Shown: positions 58,865 through 64,000 of the stretch, one piece after another
Layout of the letters: each line of letters starts with the position of its first letter
How positions within the stretch are numbered: position 1 is the first letter of the stretch
NCBI RefSeq assembly: GCF_024734075.1
Contig: NZ_CP102850.1
Location: 1 to 64,000 of the forward strand
DNA: 64,000 nt
From: Gordonia mangrovi
Lineage (GTDB): Bacteria > Actinomycetota > Actinomycetes > Mycobacteriales > Mycobacteriaceae
Reading direction: 5' to 3'
Position numbers and translations under genes: made by a program
Notes under the pieces: model-generated
What the model was told of the DNA's origin: nothing
Seen by the model: the letters and a program-made list of their open reading frames with translations, nothing else
Databases searched by the model: none

Positions 58865-59319
58865 CACCGCACCCCTTTCGTGGCCGGCACGCTCGAGGTG
58901 GCCGACACGGCATCGGGGTCCGCGACGGCCGGCCCCCCGACCACACGTTCGGCCTCCAGGCGCGCCTTCACCTCAAAGGACATCACCTTGCCGGCGGCGC
59001 GGCGCCGCCGATTCTCGTCGGCGACCGCACCGGCACCACCTCGCGAGGTAGTGGCCCTTCGGGTCACCGGTTCGGCGTGCAGGAAGTAGTGCAGGATGAA
59101 GCCGTCCAGAACCGGTTCACACCAGATCTCCATGCTGCCGGTGAGCGGACCGTCGACCGTCCACCGCACTCCCTGGGCACCCCGCTGCTCGGTGACGCCG
59201 AGTCGGAGATCGGGCCACCACCGACGCCAGTTGCCCCGATCGCCGACCACCTCCGCGGCCAGCGACGGAGCCGCCGCGACGAAGGTCTCGTCGGCCACCT
59301 GAATGCTCGTCACGCTCAC
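58864..59319 (-). CDS. Second SRPBCC-like protein, Rv2186c-like
   Basis: A 151-residue protein starting at GTG 59319 (or 59313), VTSIQVADETFVAAAPSLAAEVVGD. WRRWWPDLRLGVTEQRG, VRWTVDGPLTGSMEIWCEPVLDGFILHYFLHAEP and a basic helix ENRRRRAAGKVMSFEVKARLE follow. The fold looks like the neighbouring SRPBCC protein, with a polar extra tail. It is translationally coupled to that gene. Four genes in this run (Rv2183c-2186c-like) plus fadD15 are conserved together in mycolata, which suggests shared work in lipid handling, but no function is established here. Confidence 0.75.
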   Translation of the reverse strand: MSVTSIQVADETFVAAAPSLAAEVVGDRGNWRRWWPDLRLGVTEQRGAQGVRWTVDGPLTGSMEIWCEPVLDGFILHYFLHAEPVTRRATTSRGGAGAVADENRRRRAAGKVMSFEVKARLEAERVVGGPAVADPDAVSATSSVPATKGVR

Positions 59320-59430
59320 TAGCTTCACATACTCGGGACGGCCCGCGACAGCAGACCGACGGGACGCGCGTACGGTTTGCGCGGTGGCAGGACTACCATC
59401 GCTGTGGAACCGAGGCGGAAAGGTGGCCTG

Positions 59431-61230
59431 ATGCCCGAGTTGAGCATCCCAGCGCGATTCTCCATCCCGGCGAACGCCGACTGCACGGACATCATCTTCC
59501 GGATCGCCGATCGCGAACCGGACAAGGTGGTGTTCCGACGCAAGGTGGACGCCGGCTGGCAGTCGGTGACCGCCACCGAGGCCGCGACCCAGATCACCGC
59601 CATCGCCAAGGGTTTGATCGCCGCAGGCGTGGCCCCCGGGGATCGAGTCGGGCTGCTCTGCCGCACCCGGCTGGAATGGAATCTGATCGATTTCGCGATC
59701 TGGTCGGCCGGCGCCATCACGGTGCCGATCTACGACTCCTCCTCGGGACCGCAGATCGAATGGATCATGCGCGACTCGGGCGCCATGGCGATCGTCGTCG
59801 AGGATGACGGCCATCGCCGGATCGTCGATACGATCGACGGCCTGGACCCGGTCGAGGTGTTCCAGATCGACACCTCCGCCGGTGACGGTGCGATCGCACA
59901 CCTCACCGCGGCGGGCGCCGGCGTCCCCGACAACGAGGTGCTGACGCGTCGCGCCTCGCTGCGGGCCGCCGATCCGGCCACGCTCATCTACACCTCGGGT
60001 ACCACCGGTCGCCCCAAGGGATGCGAACTGACCCATGCCAACATGCTCTCCGAGGTCCACGGGGTCCTGGAGAGCCCGATGAGCACGCTGTTGGGCCCCG
60101 ACAAGCGCATGCTGATGTTCCTGCCGCTGGCTCATGTGCTCGCCCGTGCCATCACCTTGGTGGCCATCGAGGCCGGTGTGGAGGTCGGACACCATGCCGA
60201 CACCCGCACCCTGGTCGCCGAGTTCGCGACATTCCGGCCATCGGTGATCCTCTCGGTGCCACGCGTGTTCGAGAAGGTCTACAACACCGCCCGGCAGTCC
60301 GCCCACGACAGCGGCAAGGGCAAGATCTTCGACCTGGCCGCCGAGGCCGCGATCGAGTACTCGTCGGCCACCGAGCGCGGCTCGGTCGGACTGGTTCTCC
60401 GAGTCAAGCATGCGGTGTTCGATCGTCTCGTCTACGGAAAACTGCGCGCGGCACTGGGTGGACGATGCGAGGCCGCGATCTCGGGCGGCGCACCGCTGGG
60501 TGCGCGCCTCGGCCACTTCTTCCGTGGCATCGGGATCCCGGTGTACGAGGGGTACGGGCTCACCGAGACCACGGCGGCGTTCAGCGTCAACACCCCAGGC
60601 GCGGTGAAAGTCGGCACCGTCGGAAAACCTTTGCCGGGCAACAGTGTACGGATCGCCGACGACGGCGAGGTGATGTTGTCGGGTGGTGTGGTCTTCGCCG
60701 AGTACTGGCGGAATCGGGAGGCGACGGCGACCGCGGTGACCGACGGCTGGTTCCACACCGGTGATCTCGGAACCCTCGACGACGACGGTTACCTCACCAT
60801 CACCGGCCGGAAGAAAGAACTCATCGTCACCGCCGGCGGCAAGAACGTGTCACCCGCGGGTCTCGAGGACATCATCCGGGCCAACGGCCTCATCTCGCAG
60901 GCGCTCGTCATCGGCGACGCGAAACCGTTCATCGCCGCGCTGATCACGATCGACCCCGAGGCGTTCGGCGGCTGGAAGGAACGCAACGGCAAACCCGCCG
61001 ACGCCACCGTGGAGGATCTCGCCGACGACCCGGAGTTGCGGGCCGAGATCCAGAGCGCGATCGATGCCGCCAACGAGACCGTCTCCCATGCCGAGGCGAT
61101 CAAGAAGTTCCGGGTGCTCGCCGTCGACTTCACCGAGGAGTCCGGCGAGATGACGCCGACGCTGAAGGTCAAGCGGAATGTGGTGGTCGACAAGTACTCC
61201 GACGACATCGACGCGATCTACGCGAGGTAG
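59431..61230 (+). CDS. fadD15: Long-chain fatty acyl-CoA ligase (FadD15-like)
   Basis: An adenylate-forming enzyme that activates long-chain fatty acids to acyl-CoA. It has 599 residues, the length of the mycobacterial FadD15 branch. The P-loop is LIYTSGTTGRPKGCEL (about 189-204). FLPLAHVLAR, YEGYGLTETTAAFSVN, GWFHTGDLGTLDDDGYLTITGRKKELIVTAGGKNVSP and the C-terminal catalytic lysine region EMTPTLKVKRNVV follow. ATG 59431 has AAAGG upstream. Convergent with pimB' (6-base gap). Confidence 0.94.
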   Translation: MPELSIPARFSIPANADCTDIIFRIADREPDKVVFRRKVDAGWQSVTATEAATQITAIAKGLIAAGVAPGDRVGLLCRTRLEWNLIDFAIWSAGAITVPIYDSSSGPQIEWIMRDSGAMAIVVEDDGHRRIVDTIDGLDPVEVFQIDTSAGDGAIAHLTAAGAGVPDNEVLTRRASLRAADPATLIYTSGTTGRPKGCELTHANMLSEVHGVLESPMSTLLGPDKRMLMFLPLAHVLARAITLVAIEAGVEVGHHADTRTLVAEFATFRPSVILSVPRVFEKVYNTARQSAHDSGKGKIFDLAAEAAIEYSSATERGSVGLVLRVKHAVFDRLVYGKLRAALGGRCEAAISGGAPLGARLGHFFRGIGIPVYEGYGLTETTAAFSVNTPGAVKVGTVGKPLPGNSVRIADDGEVMLSGGVVFAEYWRNREATATAVTDGWFHTGDLGTLDDDGYLTITGRKKELIVTAGGKNVSPAGLEDIIRANGLISQALVIGDAKPFIAALITIDPEAFGGWKERNGKPADATVEDLADDPELRAEIQSAIDAANETVSHAEAIKKFRVLAVDFTEESGEMTPTLKVKRNVVVDKYSDDIDAIYAR

Positions 61231-61236
61231 ATCGCG

Positions 61237-62355
61237 TCAGAGGATCTGCCGCAGCCGGGCCGCGATGGTGCGCCACTGCCACGACTCGAGGATGTGCTCG
61301 CGTCCGTTGGCGCCCATCTCGGCAGCGGCGGAGGGGTCGCGGAGAATAGCGGTGATCGCGAGCGCCACGGCATCGATGTCGGTTCCGTCCACCACGGTGC
61401 CGGTCACACCTTCCACCACGGTCTCGGGGGCGCCTCCGGACTGTCCGGCCACCACCGGGACTCCGGTCGCCGAGGCCTCCAGGTAGACGATGCCCAGACC
61501 CTCCACGTCGAGCCCACCGCCGCGGGTGCGGGCCGGCATCGCGAAGACGTCGGCAATGTTGTGATAGTCCGGCAGTTCCGCCGACGGCACCGACCCGGTG
61601 AACACGACGTGCTCGGCGACCGCGTTGTCCGCCGCGAGGCGATGCAGGGTCTCGGCGTGCGGGCCGCCGCCGACGACCACGAGCGCCACGTCACCGACCT
61701 CGCGGCGGATCAACGGCAACGCCCGGATCAGGACGTCCTGCCCCTTGCGCGGCACCAGGCGCGACAGACACAGCACCGTGGGCCGATCACCCAGGCCGAG
61801 CTGCTCACGCAGGCGCCGGCGCGCATCGGGATCGGGTGCGAAGCGATCAGTGTCCACTCCCGGCGGCAGGTACTCGAGCGCGGCGTGCGCGCCGAAGGCA
61901 GCCGCGAAACGACCACGCGTATAACGACTCACAAAGGTCACCGCGTCGGTGTGCCGACCGATGTAGGTCAGTACCTGCCGGGCGACCGGCAGCATCGACC
62001 AACCCACTTCGTGACCGTGGGTGCTCGCGACGACACGGTGTGCCCCCGCTCGCCGCATCGCGGGCGCAAGTGTGGCCAACGGCGCGGCGGCACCGAACCA
62101 GACCGTCGAGATGTCGTGGGCCGCGATGAGGCGGGCGGCGCGTCGCGCCACGGCCGGGGTCGGCAACATCAACGTCGTCGGGTGACGGACCACGGTGTAG
62201 GGCTGCGCGGCGTCGAACTCCTCGTGGCCCCGCCATCGTGGCGCGTAGACCACCACCTCGTCGGGCGGCAGCAGATCCACCAGATTCTGCAGATACGACT
62301 GGATTCCGCCCGGCCGAGGCGGGAAATCGTTGGTCACCAACAAGGTCCGGCGCAT
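61237..62355 (-). CDS. pimB: Phosphatidyl-myo-inositol alpha-mannosyltransferase PimB'
   Basis: A GT4 glycosyltransferase that adds the second mannose in PIM synthesis from GDP-mannose. It has 372 residues. The acceptor loop is TNDFPPRPGGIQSYLQNLVD (about 8-27). SRLVPRKGQDVLIRALPLI (about 198-216) and MPARTRGGGLDVEGLGIVYLEASATGVPVVAGQSGGAPETV (about 275-315) hold the GDP-mannose and EX7E-type site. ATG 62355 shares a base with the stop of the upstream lipoprotein gene. Same position as Rv2188c beside fadD15. Confidence 0.93.
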   Translation of the reverse strand: MRRTLLVTNDFPPRPGGIQSYLQNLVDLLPPDEVVVYAPRWRGHEEFDAAQPYTVVRHPTTLMLPTPAVARRAARLIAAHDISTVWFGAAAPLATLAPAMRRAGAHRVVASTHGHEVGWSMLPVARQVLTYIGRHTDAVTFVSRYTRGRFAAAFGAHAALEYLPPGVDTDRFAPDPDARRRLREQLGLGDRPTVLCLSRLVPRKGQDVLIRALPLIRREVGDVALVVVGGGPHAETLHRLAADNAVAEHVVFTGSVPSAELPDYHNIADVFAMPARTRGGGLDVEGLGIVYLEASATGVPVVAGQSGGAPETVVEGVTGTVVDGTDIDAVALAITAILRDPSAAAEMGANGREHILESWQWRTIAARLRQIL

Positions 62356-63899
62356 CAGCGCACCTGCGTGGTCAGCCAGCGTCGCCACCCCGCGACGAGT
62401 TCGGCACGGGAGATCCCCAGTGCGTCCGCGATCGCCTCACCCTGACGTGCCGGGTCGTCGGTGGCCGCGACGCCGAGGTAGAGCTCGCGCAGCCGGTCCT
62501 CGCCGAAGCGGTCGGCAACGTAGGCAGCCACCGACCACGCGGACTGATACGCGATCCGCGCCGTGTCGGAGTCGACAGCGAAGTCGGCGTCGGCAGGCAG
62601 ATCGGTGGGGAGTTGACCGGCGTCGACCGCGACCGCGAGATCGGGTGCGGCATCGGCGAACCGCACATATGTCCCCTTGCGCCCGACATATTCCGGCACC
62701 CCTTCGGTGATCCACAGCGGCGCGCCCGCCGCGGTGACGACACGCGCCGCGACATGTGTCAGCTCATGGCGCAACACCACGCCGAGGGCGGCGGCGGAGA
62801 ACCGTGCGGCACTCGGTGTGAGAACCACCCGCTGACCCACCGCCACATCGTCGTCGCTGTCGACACGACTGTAGACGGTCGCCGCGGCGGCTGCGGCGAC
62901 GTCGGTCCCGGCGCTGCGCGCCAGCGCGGAGAACTCGGCCGGGCGCGCCGTCGCCACCAGCACCGCCCGGCGCGGCCAGTCGTCGCCCCAGAACGCCGTC
63001 ACCGCGTCGACCGACCCGGGGACGAGTTCACGTGCGCGCTCGACCACCACAGCGGTGTCCGGATACGAGGCGATCACCGACGTGCCGCCCGCTGTCGACA
63101 CGTCGGTGGCCCCGAGGCCCGGCAGATCCCACAACTGGGTGGGCGCCGGATCGCCACCGATCGCCGACGCATCGCCGACCACCGTCCAGTCATCGCCGTA
63201 ACGCGCCATCACCAGCTGCATGTCCACGACGACGTCCGGTTCGTCGACTCCCGGGGTGCTCGCGCCGCCGAGCGCATAGCGCAGTTCGATCGGCGCCACC
63301 CAGGAGTCCGAACTCCCCTGCTCGTCGAGTCGCTGCTGAAGGTCGGGCGGCACCAGGATCTCGGCTTCGGTGGTGGGGGCGACCTGGTACCGGAAGTCGT
63401 CGAGGCGCAGCGCAGTACCCCGCGGCGGAACCGGCGCCGACGTGGTGGGCGACCCGCTCGGTCGTGCGATGCGGGAGCGGGACGGGGAACTCGGCGCGCG
63501 GGAGGCGGTCGCCGGGGTGGTCGGCGTGGTCGACCGCGAAGCGGCCTCCGCGCGCACCGCGCTCCCGGAGAAATTGACCGCGGTGTCCCGCATCCGGGCG
63601 CGGAATGCTGGCGCAGTGGCCGCATCGAGGAGAGCGTCCACACGATTCGCGTCACCGTCGCGCAGAGCCGTGCTGAGTTCGTCGAGGGTTCGTTGCACGC
63701 CGCTCGCGCGTTGTTGTTCGTAGACGTTGACCGGCGTCGTGGTGGTCGTCGCGCGGCTCGATGACGATGACGCCGCCGGTTCGACCGGGGATGCACAACC
63801 GGCCACCACCGCGGCGAGCATGATGGCGGCCAGCGCCGTGATACCGGCCCCGCGACGGGCCGGAGCCCGCCGACGCGTGTCGTCGCCGATCACCGGCAT
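62355..63899 (-). CDS. Lipoprotein with gluzincin-type HExxH motif (putative peptidase)
   Basis: A 514-residue exported protein. A basic N-terminus and hydrophobic helix (about 18-33) end in VVAGC with the lipid cysteine at 35. A Ser/Thr-rich linker follows, then an NTF2-like region (about 60-220) interrupted by a Thr/Pro/Ser-rich stretch. The C-terminal part contains HELTH (378-382), then WITEGVPEYV about 20 residues on, the H-E-x-x-H plus Glu arrangement of peptidase MA/gluzincin domains. This supports a zinc metalloprotease or a close relative on the outer face of the membrane. Substrate unknown. Lies between pimB' and an NlpC/P60 wall hydrolase gene. Confidence 0.8.
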   Translation of the reverse strand: MPVIGDDTRRRAPARRGAGITALAAIMLAAVVAGCASPVEPAASSSSSRATTTTTPVNVYEQQRASGVQRTLDELSTALRDGDANRVDALLDAATAPAFRARMRDTAVNFSGSAVRAEAASRSTTPTTPATASRAPSSPSRSRIARPSGSPTTSAPVPPRGTALRLDDFRYQVAPTTEAEILVPPDLQQRLDEQGSSDSWVAPIELRYALGGASTPGVDEPDVVVDMQLVMARYGDDWTVVGDASAIGGDPAPTQLWDLPGLGATDVSTAGGTSVIASYPDTAVVVERARELVPGSVDAVTAFWGDDWPRRAVLVATARPAEFSALARSAGTDVAAAAAATVYSRVDSDDDVAVGQRVVLTPSAARFSAAALGVVLRHELTHVAARVVTAAGAPLWITEGVPEYVGRKGTYVRFADAAPDLAVAVDAGQLPTDLPADADFAVDSDTARIAYQSAWSVAAYVADRFGEDRLRELYLGVAATDDPARQGEAIADALGISRAELVAGWRRWLTTQVR

Positions 63900-63919
63900 C
63901 CGTCCGTCGGTGTCGTCAC

Positions 63920-64000
63920 TCAGTACCGACGGGCGGTGTTGTACGGGCCGGCCTCGTCGATGGGCACGACCTTCACCGGCACGCCGAACGTCGAGGCGTG
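63920..64000 (-). CDS. NlpC/P60-family cell-wall peptidase, only its C-terminus in the window
   Basis: The last 26 residues, ASTFGVPVKVVPIDE followed by AGPYNTARRY, resemble the end of NlpC/P60 D,L-endopeptidases. The histidine in HASTFG would be the start of the third catalytic region. In M. tuberculosis the gene here (Rv2190c, RipD/RipC-type) is of this family. Most of the gene lies beyond the window. Confidence 0.6.
   Translation of the reverse strand, partial: HASTFGVPVKVVPIDEAGPYNTARRY

Overview
This is a GC-rich chromosomal window from a mycolic-acid actinomycete (order Mycobacteriales). Three things point there: lipoarabinomannan and PIM genes (mptA, a Rv2181-type mannosyltransferase, pimB'), a division and cell-wall (dcw) cluster ending in wag31, and gene order that follows Mycobacterium tuberculosis Rv2144c to Rv2190c almost gene for gene. 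I infer Gordonia or a close relative from the DUF222 protein, the protein style and the placement of ileS beside wag31. No rRNA, tRNA, insertion sequence, prophage or CRISPR array was recognised.

Layout. (1) 1-14.7 kb is mixed. It holds lspA (cut by the window edge), two lipoproteins, asparaginase and PEP synthase, then a set resembling the mycobacterial dormancy neighbourhood: a phosphoribosyltransferase/erythromycin-esterase fusion, a tandem universal stress protein and a PfkB kinase. After that come DinB, a deazaflavin-type reductase divergent from a TetR regulator with two matching palindromic operators, and an ECF41 sigma factor coupled to a flavoprotein. (2) 14.8-18.4 kb is ileS with a T-box leader carrying an AUC specifier. 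(3) 18.4-39.6 kb is the dcw cluster, all on the minus strand. Read from mraZ it runs mraZ, rsmH, ftsL, pbpB, murE, a MurF C-terminal fragment, a small repeat peptide, mraY, murD, ftsW, murG, murC, ftsQ, ftsZ, pgeF, yggS, sepF, yggT, wag31 and a membrane protein. (4) 39.9-64 kb is the Rv2169c-Rv2190c-like segment: DUF3040, HEPN, GNAT, a carotenoid-desaturase-like flavoprotein, lppM, metF, idsA, mptA, DUF222, a Rv2175c-like regulator with pknL, aroG, RNase AS, a mannosyltransferase, plsC, a ROK kinase, four Rv2183c-2186c-like genes, fadD15, pimB', a lipoprotein with a metalloprotease motif, and the end of an NlpC/P60 gene.

How the genes work together. The dcw genes make lipid II and build the septum. 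Many neighbours overlap by 1-14 bases, which suggests translational coupling. The most striking point is that no complete murF is present. Between murE and mraY there is only a stand-alone Mur-ligase C-terminal domain and a 53-residue repeat peptide, both joined to their neighbours by 4-base overlaps. idsA, mptA, the Rv2181-like enzyme, plsC and pimB' supply polyprenyl, phospholipid and mannolipid steps of the envelope.

Regulatory signals visible in the sequence include the ileS T-box, paired TetR operators, an ECF41-type autoregulatory promoter next to a CRP/GlxR-like palindrome, two oppositely oriented 10-base TGG arrays upstream of mraZ, a perfect LexA (SOS) box in front of the GNAT gene, DosR-like boxes in the stress region, and a recurring TANNNT motif 6-7 bases before GTG starts that suggests leaderless mRNAs.
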